From JALOOE01 sp964423545 (lineage in GTDB: Bacteria; Chloroflexota; Anaerolineae; CG2-30-64-16), in NCBI GenBank assembly GCA_964423545.1, contig CAYRFV010000088.1, forward strand, positions 1-19,787: a stretch of 19,787 bases of DNA, read 5' to 3'. The position numbers and the translations under genes are program-made. Below, one piece after another: positions 1 through 8,321 of this stretch. Position 1 is the first letter of the stretch. The number at the start of each line of letters is the position of its first letter. The notes below the pieces were generated by a model. It did no database searches. It was not told the DNA's origin and saw only the letters and a list, made by a program, of their open reading frames with translations.

Positions 1-956
1 TGCAACAGCAGGTTGCGCAGGTTAGTAGCAAAGACCTGGATGGCGTGGTCATCGCTGTATTCGCTCAGTTCTCCACTGACTTCCCGTTCGATCGAAGGCC
101 GCAGCAGCCGCTCGTAACCATCCTCGACCGCCATGCGCACCTGTGCGGACGCCTGCGCAGCGGCTCCAGCGCCGCCGGCTTTGATCCAGCTTGCCGCAAC
201 GCCAGCGATGATGGCGCCGTCTGGCGTCTCGAAGCGCATCTTCAGGATGCCGTCCTCGCGGCCGCGCTGGAGCGCCAGCCACTGATGCGGCTGGACCGAG
301 CGCAGCGCACAGCGAAAGTCGTGGTAGATGCGATAGTGGCCCTCCGGATCGACCTCACCGCCGGCGCACTGGCTGACAACGAAGCCATCCGCTGCGAAGC
401 GACGTCGCACCGCGTTGCGAGTCGCAATGTCATCGCTGACGCGTTCCGCAATGATGTCGCGCGCGCCACCGAGCGCCGACTCGATGTCCGGCACTTCATC
501 GCCAAGGTACGGCGCCGCGAGTTCCTGGGGCGATGCCGTCGCGCCAGAACCCGCCACCTGGTCCAACAACGCCTGCGCGAGGGGCTCCAATCCGCGCTCG
601 CGCGCGATCTGGGCGCGCGTCTGGCGTTTCGGTTTGTAGGGGCGGTAGAGATCTTCGACTGTCTGGAGCGACGCCGCTGCGTCCAGCGCAGCCGCCAACT
701 CCTCCGTAAGCTTTCCCTGCGAAGCGATCTCCGTCTTGACGGCCTCGCGGCGCTCAGCCAGCTTGCGCAGGTAATCCAGCCGCTCCTGGATCCGGCGTAT
801 CTGCACCTCATCCAGCCCGCCGGTGACTTCTTTGCGATAGCGAGCGATGAACGGCACAGTGTTGCCGTCGTCCAGGAGCGCAGCAGTCGCGCTGACCTGA
901 CTCAGCGCGATCGAAAGCTCGCTGGCAATCAGGGAAAGGACGGAAGATGCGGTCAA
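1..956 (-). CDS. tex: Tex, S1-domain RNA-binding transcription accessory protein (amino-terminal part, cut by window edge)
   Basis: Tex is a cytoplasmic nucleic-acid-binding protein linked to transcription. The frame stays open from 956 to the window edge and gives about 318 residues, against roughly 720-780 for the family. Visible family hallmarks are DDGNTVPFIARYRKEVTGGLD near residue 30, the LDYLRKLAERREAV helix, VEDLYRPYKPKR near residue 95, GLEPLA, and DEHAI-type and NLRNLL segments at the cut end. This is the helical amino-terminal region; the YqgF, helix-hairpin-helix and S1 domains lie outside the window. The start is read as TTG at 956: the frame is closed by TGA at 966-968, and GAGG (964-967) sits 7 nt upstream of the TTG. 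CTG at 957-959 is the only other option. The gene lies 137 bp downstream of mutS on the same strand, so shared transcription is possible. A TATGAT-like box lies in that gap, but I see no good -35 for it. Identification is firm by motif pattern. Confidence 0.92.
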   Translation of the reverse strand, partial: MTASSVLSLIASELSIALSQVSATAALLDDGNTVPFIARYRKEVTGGLDEVQIRRIQERLDYLRKLAERREAVKTEIASQGKLTEELAAALDAAASLQTVEDLYRPYKPKRQTRAQIARERGLEPLAQALLDQVAGSGATASPQELAAPYLGDEVPDIESALGGARDIIAERVSDDIATRNAVRRRFAADGFVVSQCAGGEVDPEGHYRIYHDFRCALRSVQPHQWLALQRGREDGILKMRFETPDGAIIAGVAASWIKAGGAGAAAQASAQVRMAVEDGYERLLRPSIEREVSGELSEYSDDHAIQVFATNLRNLLL

Positions 957-1093
957 CAGGCAACCTCAAGGACAGAGTCGGCGCGATCGGCCATGCCGAC
1001 CTGAGCCAGACGCCAGGATCGACCGAATGGACGAGTCGCTGATGATCCCACCTGCGCCAGCCCCTGCGATCATAGCAGTTGTTCCGCCTCTGC

Positions 1094-3751
1094 TTACTCG
1101 CGCGCCCGCTGCTGCAACTCATAGAGCTTGTTCAGCGCGGCAAGCGGGCTGAGTGCATTCACGTCCAGGGCGCGCAGCTCGGCGATCACGGGATCCTCGG
1201 CCGAGAAGAGGGGAAGCTGGTACACGGTGAGCCGGTCGATGGAAGAGCGCCGCGGCCCTGCAGCGCCCGACGCTTCCAAGTCGGCCAGAATCTCCTGCGC
1301 GCGCGCGACGACCGGCTTCGGCAGGCCCGCAAGCTGCGCCACGTGGACCCCGTAGGAACGATCGGCCGCGCCGGGCACGATCTTGTGCAAGAAGACGACA
1401 CTGTCCCCCTGTTCGGCGACGGCAACGTTGCAGTTGACCACGTGGGGCAGTCGTTCCGCCAGGTCGGTCAGCTCGTGGTAGTGCGTGGCAAAGAGGGTCT
1501 TGGCGCGCAGGCCCGGATGGTTGTGAATGTATTCGACCACGGCCCAGGCGATGGCCAGCCCGTCATACGTGCTCGTCCCCCTGCCGATCTCATCGAGGAT
1601 CAGCAGCGAGCGATTCGTGGCGTGATGCAGGATGTTGGCCGTCTCGACCATTTCGACCATAAAGGTCGACTGGCCGCGCGCGATCTCATCCGAGGCGCCG
1701 ATGCGCGTGAAGATGCGATCCACCAGCCCGATGCGCGCCGACTCCGCCGGCACGTAGGAGCCGATCTGCGCCATCAAGACGATGTGCGCCACCTGGCGGA
1801 GATAGGTCGACTTGCCGCTCATGTTCGGACCGGTGAGGATCACAATCGCATGGTCGGGCGTGAGCACCGCGTCGTTGGGCGTAAACGACTCTCCCGTCAG
1901 GGACTTTTCCACCACCGGGTGGCGGCCGCCCTTGATGTCGATCGAAGCGCCAGCGACGCCGTCTTCAGCCAGAACGGGACGAACGTAGCGATTCGCGTCC
2001 GCCACCTCGGCCAGGGCAGCGGCGACATCCAGCTCGGCGATGGCATTGGCCATGGCGAGGAGACGCGGCGCGGCGGCCGCGGTTTGGCCGAGAAGCTGCC
2101 GGTAGAGTTGGCCTTCCAGCTCCAGGATCCGCTCCTCGGCATTGAGCACCAGCGACTCGTATTCTTTCAGTTCGGGCGTGATGTAGCGCTCTGCGTTGAC
2201 CAGCGTCTGTTTGCGGATGTAGTCGGTTGGGACGAGTGCGGCATTCGCAGTCGTCACCTCGATGTAATAGCCGAAGACCTTGTTGTAGCCGACCTTCAGT
2301 GACTTCACACCGGTGCGCGCCCGCTCCACGGCCTCCAGGTTCGCAATCCAGCTTCGCGCGTCGCGCGTCGCCAGGTGAACGCCATCGAGCTCGGCGGAGA
2401 ATCCGGGCCGGATCACCCCCGAAGTAGCAAGCGTTGCGGGCGGATCGGGCGCGAGGGCAGCGTTCAACAGCGCGGCGATATCGCAACAGGCGTCAAAGGG
2501 AGCATCGACCGGCGGCAGACTGCCCCTCCCTGCCGACCCACAGACGGCCTGGATGCGTTCCGCCCTGGCCAACGCCTCTCGCATCCCCACCAGCTCGCGC
2601 GGCAGCGCTGAGCCCTGCACGGCTCGATTCGTCCAGCGCTCCAGGTCGCCCATGCCACGCAAGAGCTGGCGCAGCTCGGCGCGCAGTGGCGCGTCGCCAT
2701 GCCACGCGGTCACCTGGTCAAGGCGGCGGTTGAGTGCATCGACGCTCAGCAGCGGCTGCCCCAGCCGGCGTCGCAGCAGCCGACCGCCCATCGGGGTGAG
2801 GGTCGCATCCAGCACGCCCAGCAGCGAACCGTGGGCCGCATCACCGCGTATGCTCTCCGTGAGCTCCAGGTTGCGCCGCGTCGCCTCATCGAGCGTCATG
2901 AACTCGGCTGTGCTGTAGGTGCGCAGGCTGACGATCTGGCCGATATTGTCCTTCTGCGTCTCCTGCAAGTACTGCAGCAGCGCGCCGGCCGCGCGGATCG
3001 CCGCCGGCAGATCGGCGCAGCCGAAGCCTTCCAGCGACGTCGCCCCGAAATGCGCCAGGAGCGCCTCACGGCCCGTCGTCTCCTCGAAGCGCCAGGCCGC
3101 GTAAGGCGTGACGTGGAGGGTCGACTGCACACCGGAGATTGCCGATTCCAGCTCCGGTGATCGCGCCGTCCAGCGCGGGTCCTGCACGGGGATGAGCAGC
3201 TCGGCAGGCGCCAGTCGCGACAGCTCCTCCTGAACGCGGCGCAGCACCTCCAGGCCCCCAGTCACCTCGGTGGCCGCAAACTCGCCGGTGGAGATGTCTG
3301 CATACGCCAGGCCTGCGCGTCTGATCGCGCCGGAGGCTGCCGGTGTGGCCGGCCCATCGAGGATCAGCGCGGCCAGGTAATTGTTGCGTTTTTCGGAAAG
3401 CAGCCCTGGCTCGACCAGCGTACCCGGTGTGACGACGCGACGCACGATGCGCGGCACGAGCTTCTCGCCCTTGGGCGGCTCATTGCCAACCTGCTCCGCA
3501 ATGGCGACCTTGTAGCCGGCGTTGATCAAGCGGGCAATGTAGCCTTCGACTGCATGGTAGGGCACGCCAGCCAGCGGCACACGTTGGTCGACGCCCACCG
3601 GCCGCGAAGTCAGCACGACATCGCACACCTCCGAGACGATCCTGGCGTCATCGTCGAACGTCTCGTAGAAATCGCCCAACCGGAACAGAACAATCACGTC
3701 CGGGTATTGCTTTTTGATCGCCAGGTACTGGCTGCGCATGGGTGTCGTCAT
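1094..3751 (-). CDS. mutS: DNA mismatch repair ATPase MutS
   Basis: MutS recognises mismatches and small loops and, using ATP, recruits MutL to start strand repair. The product is 885 residues, normal for MutS. Domain I begins at the amino terminus with QYLAIKKQYPD and the mismatch-probing Phe-Tyr-Glu (F28, E30). Connector and lever domains follow. The ATPase domain shows Walker A TGPNMSGKST (about residues 640-649), the DEIGRGTSTYDG signature (about 720-731) and FATHYHE (about 755). The frame opens further upstream to a TTG at 3829, but a TATAAT box lies inside that stretch and the MutS homology begins right after the ATG at 3751, so 3751 is preferred. No clear Shine-Dalgarno precedes it. 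The stop is TAA. No frameshift or missing catalytic residue is visible. Confidence 0.97.
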   Translation of the reverse strand: MTTPMRSQYLAIKKQYPDVIVLFRLGDFYETFDDDARIVSEVCDVVLTSRPVGVDQRVPLAGVPYHAVEGYIARLINAGYKVAIAEQVGNEPPKGEKLVPRIVRRVVTPGTLVEPGLLSEKRNNYLAALILDGPATPAASGAIRRAGLAYADISTGEFAATEVTGGLEVLRRVQEELSRLAPAELLIPVQDPRWTARSPELESAISGVQSTLHVTPYAAWRFEETTGREALLAHFGATSLEGFGCADLPAAIRAAGALLQYLQETQKDNIGQIVSLRTYSTAEFMTLDEATRRNLELTESIRGDAAHGSLLGVLDATLTPMGGRLLRRRLGQPLLSVDALNRRLDQVTAWHGDAPLRAELRQLLRGMGDLERWTNRAVQGSALPRELVGMREALARAERIQAVCGSAGRGSLPPVDAPFDACCDIAALLNAALAPDPPATLATSGVIRPGFSAELDGVHLATRDARSWIANLEAVERARTGVKSLKVGYNKVFGYYIEVTTANAALVPTDYIRKQTLVNAERYITPELKEYESLVLNAEERILELEGQLYRQLLGQTAAAAPRLLAMANAIAELDVAAALAEVADANRYVRPVLAEDGVAGASIDIKGGRHPVVEKSLTGESFTPNDAVLTPDHAIVILTGPNMSGKSTYLRQVAHIVLMAQIGSYVPAESARIGLVDRIFTRIGASDEIARGQSTFMVEMVETANILHHATNRSLLILDEIGRGTSTYDGLAIAWAVVEYIHNHPGLRAKTLFATHYHELTDLAERLPHVVNCNVAVAEQGDSVVFLHKIVPGAADRSYGVHVAQLAGLPKPVVARAQEILADLEASGAAGPRRSSIDRLTVYQLPLFSAEDPVIAELRALDVNALSPLAALNKLYELQQRARE

Positions 3752-3800
3752 GGGTGACAAGCCGGCGGCGGGAACAGGTCTGGAATCGAAACGTGCGGGC

Positions 3801-3829
3801 ATTATACACCGCAGGCCGGGGATGAGCAA
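3801..3829 (-). promoter_or_regulatory. sigma-70-type promoter of mutS
   Basis: Read on the minus strand, TTGCTC (3829-3824) is followed after 17 nt by a perfect TATAAT (3806-3801). Transcription would start near 3795 and give a leader of about 45 nt before the mutS ATG. The -10 box lies inside the upstream extension of the mutS frame, which argues against a start above 3795. The -35 matches consensus at only three positions. The call is by motif only. Confidence 0.6.
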
Positions 3830-3839
3830 CGCGCGTCTG

Positions 3840-3862
3840 CGCCCGGCTAGGCCGGGCGTTTT
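3840..3862 (+). terminator. rho-independent terminator-like hairpin between divergent promoters
   Basis: CGCCCGGC-TAG-GCCGGGCG forms a perfect 8-bp GC-rich stem with a 3-nt loop and is followed directly by TTTT (3859-3862). The T run lies on the plus-strand side, so it would stop plus-strand transcripts. No plus-strand gene ends nearby: mutS lies upstream in the opposite direction. The T run merges with the -35 box of the next promoter. The T tract is short, so strength is uncertain. Confidence 0.6.
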
Positions 3863-3889
3863 GACATCTGGCTGGAGCGGCGCTACGAT
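3861..3889 (+). promoter_or_regulatory. sigma-70-type promoter of the M50-like membrane protein
   Basis: A consensus TTGACA (3861-3866) is spaced 17 nt from TACGAT (3884-3889). Predicted initiation is near 3896, about 19 nt before the ATG at 3915, so the leader is short. It is divergent to the mutS promoter, with the terminator-like hairpin between them. Confidence 0.65.
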
Positions 3890-3914
3890 GTGCCGAGCAG
3901 ATGCGGAGGCAGGA

Positions 3915-4442
3915 ATGAGGGAATTTCGGATCGGGCGCGTAGCCGGACTGGAGCTGACTGCTCTCTCGTCGGTGATCAGCTCATCGATCGCGTTGTGGGC
4001 AGTGCTCGCTGCATTGGCGGCCCTGCTGCTGCAGATTCAGGCGGGGACGGCCGTCGCGATGGGCCTGGCGGCGCTCATCCTGCACTGGTTTTCGGAGTTC
4101 GTGCACCAACTCGGTCACGCCGTCGCCGCACAGCGAACGGGCCATCCGATGATCGGCGTCCGCTTCTGGGGCCTGTTGAGCACCAGCCTCTATCCAGAGG
4201 AGGAACCGCCGCTGCCCGCTGACGTCCACATTCGTCGCGCCCTGGGCGGGCCGGTCGCCAGCCTGGTCCTCAGCTTCATCGCGTGGGCGCTGATGGCCGC
4301 AACACGCGCAGAAGGTGGCCCGGTCTGGTGGGTGGCGGTGTTCTTTCTCGCCGAGAACGCGCTCTTCCTCACCCTCCAGGCGTTCATCCCGCTCGGGAAT
4401 AACGATGGAGCCACCCTGTGGCGCTGGCTGCGGAGGCGCTAG
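3915..4442 (+). CDS. M50 / site-2-protease-like integral membrane protein with HQLGH in place of HExxH
   Basis: The 175-residue protein is mostly hydrophobic, with about four membrane segments (roughly 17-40, 45-60, 111-130 and 136-160). It carries the layout of M50 intramembrane metalloproteases: a His-x-x-x-His motif in a membrane helix (H64-QLG-H68), a GGPVASL segment (111-117) and a late NxxDG-like motif (N162-N-D164-G165). The zinc ligands H64, H68 and D164 are in place, but the position that holds the catalytic Glu in HExxH is Gln65. This suggests a non-proteolytic or altered member; related Chloroflexota proteins may share it, from memory only. ATG 3915 is chosen because GGAGG (3905-3909) lies 5 nt upstream and the promoter starts transcription near 3896; the frame itself opens earlier, inside the promoter region. 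It is convergent with the CHAT gene, with a gap of 39 nt. The substrate is unknown. Confidence 0.75.
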   Translation: MREFRIGRVAGLELTALSSVISSSIALWAVLAALAALLLQIQAGTAVAMGLAALILHWFSEFVHQLGHAVAAQRTGHPMIGVRFWGLLSTSLYPEEEPPLPADVHIRRALGGPVASLVLSFIAWALMAATRAEGGPVWWVAVFFLAENALFLTLQAFIPLGNNDGATLWRWLRRR

Positions 4443-4481
4443 CGGCGCATTATGGCCCGGCCAACGCCTGGCGCTGCGAAT

Positions 4482-6827
4482 CTATGATGCTCCTAACAGC
4501 ACTCGCCCCTGCGGGTCGCCGTAAAGGACATACGCCAGCCAGGTCGGATTGGCTTCGTCAGCAGTCTTGATCGCCATGCGCGCCTCATGAAACGCCTGAC
4601 CCAATGGCGCAGGCGCCACGCCAGTCAGTCCCCATAACCGATTGTAGAACTCTTGGGCGAACTGCGCCGCCAGCTTGTCGTTGATCTCCCACAACGAGCC
4701 GATGAATGCGCTCGCGCCCGATTGGAGGAACTTCTCGGCCCAGCCGCCCAGCCCTGTCAGGCCGAACCCGACCTGTCCCGCATGACATGCATTGAGAAAC
4801 ACCATTGGCCTCGTTGCCAACAAGCCCGCTCGCGCCTGGATGTCGATCTGGCCGGGGCTGAAGAAGCCGCCCTCTAGTTTGATCTTCGAGTTGTCGGGGT
4901 TGGCGGCATCGAAGTTGCCGTGGCACGCAAAGTGGAAGAGCTGCGTATCTTTGCTCTGCAAGCGCTTCTGCACCTCATCGACTCTGGTGAGAGGGCCCGA
5001 TAGGCTGATCTGCCAGTTGCGGCGGTGCAACTCCTCGAAGAAGGCGCCCTCGGCCCCGGCAGCCTGCAGGTTGTCCGGCGGCGCCACCCAGACCCCCTGC
5101 CGCATCGCGACCTGATCGGGCGCACCGCGGCCGGCCAGCCAACGCGAGAGCCTGAACATCTCGCACAAGGGTGGGTCGTCGTAGAGCACGTCGCCGTTGT
5201 CATCGACGGCGAACGGCCGCACCACCTCCCAGGGGATCCACGGCTCATCCGATGTGATCAGCAGAGCCCTGCCCGCGTATTTCTTGCGAACCACCTTGCC
5301 GTATTCGTCCTTGAGCGCCTGGGGAAAGAGCTGATCGAACAGATTGGCCCCAAGGTCGGAGAGCTCCTTCCTGGCCGCAGCCGTCTCATCCGCGGAGCGA
5401 GCGGAGGCGGAGCGCCGCGCCAGGCTGCTCAACCGGTCGAAGATCGGCTGAAGGAAGATGCGCGGCTCGTCCGGCAGCGATTCGGTTTCCCCCATCGACC
5501 GGAAGTTGTAGTCGGAGCCGCCATGCAACATGAAGGACAGTCGACGGCGATCGCCCGACAGCATCACGCGCAGCTCCAGATCGGGCGGTGGCGCGTCACC
5601 GCCCTGCACCGGAGATACGACCGGCGCCGACCCGGCCACGGCATTCGGCAAGGCGACCACCCCCGAGAGGTCGGCGACGACCTTCACCTGGAATGCACGC
5701 GTCAGGATATTGCGCCCAAACTGATCGACATAGACGTTGATGCGCCGATCACCGACCGACTGTGGGGTCAACAGAAAGACCGCCGGTTCACAATCGCGGT
5801 CGGCCGCCACGGTGACCACCCGGCCCCCGGCGTCGCCTGCGGCCGGGGACCCGCCCATGCTTGCCTCCAGCCTGAATCCCTCAGCCTGAACGACGATCGT
5901 CAGGTCGCCGACCTTGAGAGTCATCGTCGTCTCGTCGCGCGCGAGCACTGACCCGGCGGCATGCGCTTGCGCGATGTGCACGATGAGCGGCACGGCCTGC
6001 TGCGTCACGAGCACTACGGCCGGGAAGTAGACGTTGGCGTAACGCGCCAGGTCACCCGTGGAGGCAGGAGAGACTTCTGAGTCGAACGCCTCCGCCGGTT
6101 CTGCTTGCAGCAGCGACGCGCCGCCCCCCAGGGTAAGCAGCGTCCCGCCGGCAAAGGTGCTCACGGAGTCTCCAACGCTGGAACCCTGGCCACTGCTCCA
6201 GATCGAGGCGCCGCCCAGGACCCCCTTCAGACCGCCGGTCGCGACGCGAACACCCGCGGGAGTGGGCCGCAGGAAGGTCTTCGCCCCATCCAGCAGCGAC
6301 TTGACAGCCGGATAGCCGCCCAGAAGCAGCTCCGTCGACCGCAGGAAATCGCCAGCATCGGCGCCGTGGGCCATTCCATCGCTCAGCCGCCGCCATGCCG
6401 CACGCTCCTCGGGCCGGAGCCGATCCTCGTTCTCGTTCACCAACCGGACCACCACCGTGGCTGTCGCAGGCGAATTCATGAAGTAGACCGAGTCCGCAAT
6501 CCTGACCAATTGAGCGACCAACTTCCGCCTCATCGCGACCGGCACGCCTAACAGAAGGCCAGCCAGCGGCGGCGTCGTTCCTTGGCCCGCCGCAAGTGCA
6601 TCGAGCACAGCCTGGGGCAACGAGCTTCTTTGGGTCCAGAGTGCGCCGAGCAGATCCACGCTGGCCTGCACCGCCTTGAAGCTGTCGGCCTCGATTCTGG
6701 GGCCGGCGACCGCAACCGCCTGCTGTATGGCGGTGCGAGCGGCCTGAGGCAGGGCATTCCAGACCGGCAGCAGCGCATCGAGCGCGCGGCTCAACGTATC
6801 GGCGGCTGCATCTTTGCGGAATTCCAT
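4482..6827 (-). CDS. CHAT-domain caspase-like cysteine protease with large amino-terminal region
   Basis: CHAT domains are clan CD cysteine proteases related to caspases and separase. The 781-residue product ends in a clear CHAT domain (about 505-781), with the conserved DEPWIPWEVV (527-536), the catalytic His636 in HFACHG and the catalytic Cys681 in FLNACHAG, then GSLWEINDK and a typical LYGDPQGRVLL end. Upstream, residues 1-190 look helical and match no family I recognise. Residues 199-245 are rich in Gly and small hydrophobics. Residues 265-385 look like an immunoglobulin-like beta sandwich that often precedes CHAT domains (inferred from alternating strands). Residues 468-490 form an Arg/Ala/Ser-rich linker. 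There is no signal peptide, so it should be cytoplasmic. ATG 6827 is preferred over an upstream start because GGAGGA ends 3 nt before it. It lies 25 nt downstream of the C11 protease gene on the same strand, so the two are probably one operon. Targets and physiological role are not known. Confidence 0.88.
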   Translation of the reverse strand: MEFRKDAAADTLSRALDALLPVWNALPQAARTAIQQAVAVAGPRIEADSFKAVQASVDLLGALWTQRSSLPQAVLDALAAGQGTTPPLAGLLLGVPVAMRRKLVAQLVRIADSVYFMNSPATATVVVRLVNENEDRLRPEERAAWRRLSDGMAHGADAGDFLRSTELLLGGYPAVKSLLDGAKTFLRPTPAGVRVATGGLKGVLGGASIWSSGQGSSVGDSVSTFAGGTLLTLGGGASLLQAEPAEAFDSEVSPASTGDLARYANVYFPAVVLVTQQAVPLIVHIAQAHAAGSVLARDETTMTLKVGDLTIVVQAEGFRLEASMGGSPAAGDAGGRVVTVAADRDCEPAVFLLTPQSVGDRRINVYVDQFGRNILTRAFQVKVVADLSGVVALPNAVAGSAPVVSPVQGGDAPPPDLELRVMLSGDRRRLSFMLHGGSDYNFRSMGETESLPDEPRIFLQPIFDRLSSLARRSASARSADETAAARKELSDLGANLFDQLFPQALKDEYGKVVRKKYAGRALLITSDEPWIPWEVVRPFAVDDNGDVLYDDPPLCEMFRLSRWLAGRGAPDQVAMRQGVWVAPPDNLQAAGAEGAFFEELHRRNWQISLSGPLTRVDEVQKRLQSKDTQLFHFACHGNFDAANPDNSKIKLEGGFFSPGQIDIQARAGLLATRPMVFLNACHAGQVGFGLTGLGGWAEKFLQSGASAFIGSLWEINDKLAAQFAQEFYNRLWGLTGVAPAPLGQAFHEARMAIKTADEANPTWLAYVLYGDPQGRVLLGAS

Positions 6828-6852
6828 AGCTCCTCCCGAGCTGTCATGTCTT

Positions 6853-8145
6853 TCACACTGGCCACTGCATCCCCAAGTCATCGAAGATCCAGACGAGAAG
6901 CCGATCCCATCCCGTCACCTGAGGAAAGTCAAGCTGGCGGTAAATGGCGAGTGCATCGTCGAGCTTCGGCGGCAGGTAGACAGAAAGTCCGGTGGCGCCC
7001 TGGTAGTTCGGGCGATAGGCCACGCGCAGCACGACCGAATCCGGGCCTCGATCCTGCAGGTGATCGTAGAGCGACTGCGCCGATGCAGCAACGGCGCTGT
7101 AAGGACTGTATTCGGCCTTGCGCGCAAGCTTCAGGGCGAAGTCGCCGAGATCGCGGTAGTTGCGATCCTTGAAGGTCAGCACCCGATCCGGATCCGGCGG
7201 CGGCCGCAGGATGCTCTTGACGAGCCCTCTCAGCGAGGGGTCGGCATCGGTCCGGACCGCATCAACCAAGGCCTTGCAGCGCTCAACGGTGCTTGCTGCA
7301 CGCCGGAGGTCAATGGCCGACTGTGTGATGGTTTCCTCGACCCGAGTTGTGGCGCGATAGGTGCGTGCGAACTCGCTGACGATGCGAACGGCGAGATCGC
7401 GCGGCGGGATGCCCGGCTCCTTGTTCATGGCAGACAGAACCGGCGCATAGGGCCAGCCATCCATCGGCTCGATCTCCTGCGAGGCCACGAAGAAATCGGC
7501 AAAGGGGGCCAGCTCGTGCGCGCCCTCGACCATCGCCATCAAGCAGGCATCCATGCCGATGAGGTCGAGCCGTACGCCGGTTTCTGCCTGCGCCCCAGCG
7601 AATGCCGCACGTAGATCGGCCGTGTCGAGGAAATCCTTGCTCGAATCATCGAAGGCGATCGGCCGGGTCGTGCCGTCGGCCAGGGTCGGCAGCTGTCTGC
7701 GAAAGAGCGGCGCGTTCGTTCCCAACGCCCTGACCGATGCGTAGACGTTGACATCCAGCCAACCGGCGCCGTGGTTCCAGATCACCAGCCCGTAGTGATC
7801 GGCGGGATAGCGGCGCACGCTCTCGACGATGAACTGCTGCAGGGTGTTCGGATCCCCTGTGTTGACGCCTGGCAAGCGACGGCACTTGCTGCCAGCAAGA
7901 CCCCGGCCCCCGCGCTGAACCTCCACGAGATAGCTCACGTCCTGATCCGTGTCGAAGAGGCAGGTCACGGCAGCGCATGGGGTGGTGCCGATGCCGCCCA
8001 TCTCGACCAGATCGCGGTAGCCGGCCGCAGTCATGGGATCCATCAGCCTGAGCTTGCCGTACTGCGTATCGAGCACCTTGCCGTTGTCCCCGGCCATGTA
8101 GATCATCAGCGTCCAGGGACGACGTTGCGCTGCGCCGGATGCCAT
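6853..8145 (-). CDS. clostripain-type (family C11) cysteine peptidase
   Basis: The 430-residue protein opens with the C11 hallmark RPWTLMIYMAGDN (9-21). It carries the catalytic His125 in VIWNHGAGW and the catalytic Cys201 in LIGMDACLM, followed by VASQEIEPMDGWPY (220-233), the classic clostripain-family block. Known C11 members cleave after Arg or Lys and are activated by self-cleavage; whether this one does is inference. No signal peptide or membrane segment is visible, unlike secreted clostripain, so it probably acts inside the cell. The ATG at 8145 has AGGAGG about 5 nt upstream; the frame opens further, but that part lies across the promoter. A strong promoter sits at 8181-8210. It is the first gene of a two-gene operon with the CHAT protease and is divergent from yigZ. 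Confidence 0.92.
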   Translation of the reverse strand: MASGAAQRRPWTLMIYMAGDNGKVLDTQYGKLRLMDPMTAAGYRDLVEMGGIGTTPCAAVTCLFDTDQDVSYLVEVQRGGRGLAGSKCRRLPGVNTGDPNTLQQFIVESVRRYPADHYGLVIWNHGAGWLDVNVYASVRALGTNAPLFRRQLPTLADGTTRPIAFDDSSKDFLDTADLRAAFAGAQAETGVRLDLIGMDACLMAMVEGAHELAPFADFFVASQEIEPMDGWPYAPVLSAMNKEPGIPPRDLAVRIVSEFARTYRATTRVEETITQSAIDLRRAASTVERCKALVDAVRTDADPSLRGLVKSILRPPPDPDRVLTFKDRNYRDLGDFALKLARKAEYSPYSAVAASAQSLYDHLQDRGPDSVVLRVAYRPNYQGATGLSVYLPPKLDDALAIYRQLDFPQVTGWDRLLVWIFDDLGMQWPV

Positions 8146-8180
8146 GCCTTCCTCCTGTGGTCGCGTCTGTGTCGAGCACG

Positions 8181-8210
8181 ATTGTATCACAAAGAGCGGA
8201 ATCCGGTCAA
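8181..8210 (-). promoter_or_regulatory. sigma-70-type promoter of the C11-CHAT protease operon
   Basis: On the minus strand, TTGACC (8210-8205) is followed after 18 nt by TACAAT (8186-8181). Predicted initiation is near 8174, leaving a leader of about 30 nt that contains AGGAGG before the ATG at 8145. The two -35 boxes of the divergent promoters here are 34 nt apart. Confidence 0.65.
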
Positions 8211-8244
8211 CAGAAAAATGATGCTTGAGGCTGGACTTGCGCAC

Positions 8245-8273
8245 TTGGATTTCGCGGCCTCTACAGGTATACT
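8245..8273 (+). promoter_or_regulatory. sigma-70-type promoter of the yigZ cluster
   Basis: TTGGAT (8245-8250) is spaced 17 nt from TATACT (8268-8273). Predicted initiation is near 8280, about 40 nt before the yigZ ATG. It probably also serves the downstream CapA-like gene, whose start overlaps the yigZ stop. Confidence 0.6.
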
Positions 8274-8321
8274 ACACATACTTTCAGCTTCGAGACTCGA
8301 AACGAAGCTTCCGGGGGATCG

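Noticed and set aside
45..1004. Long open frame on the plus strand opposite tex
   Set aside because: The minus-strand frame clearly encodes Tex; the plus-strand product is a low-information Arg/Ala/Leu-rich translation with no motif.
1079..2302. 407-codon open frame on the plus strand opposite mutS
   Set aside because: It is a mirror frame of mutS in GC-rich DNA; the minus strand has all MutS motifs.
4443..4500. Shared terminator between the convergent M50-like and CHAT genes
   Set aside because: Only a short imperfect stem without a T run is visible on either strand.
5025..5951. 308-codon plus-strand frame opposite the CHAT gene
   Set aside because: It has no promoter, ribosome binding site or motif, and the opposite strand encodes the catalytic CHAT domain and the region before it.
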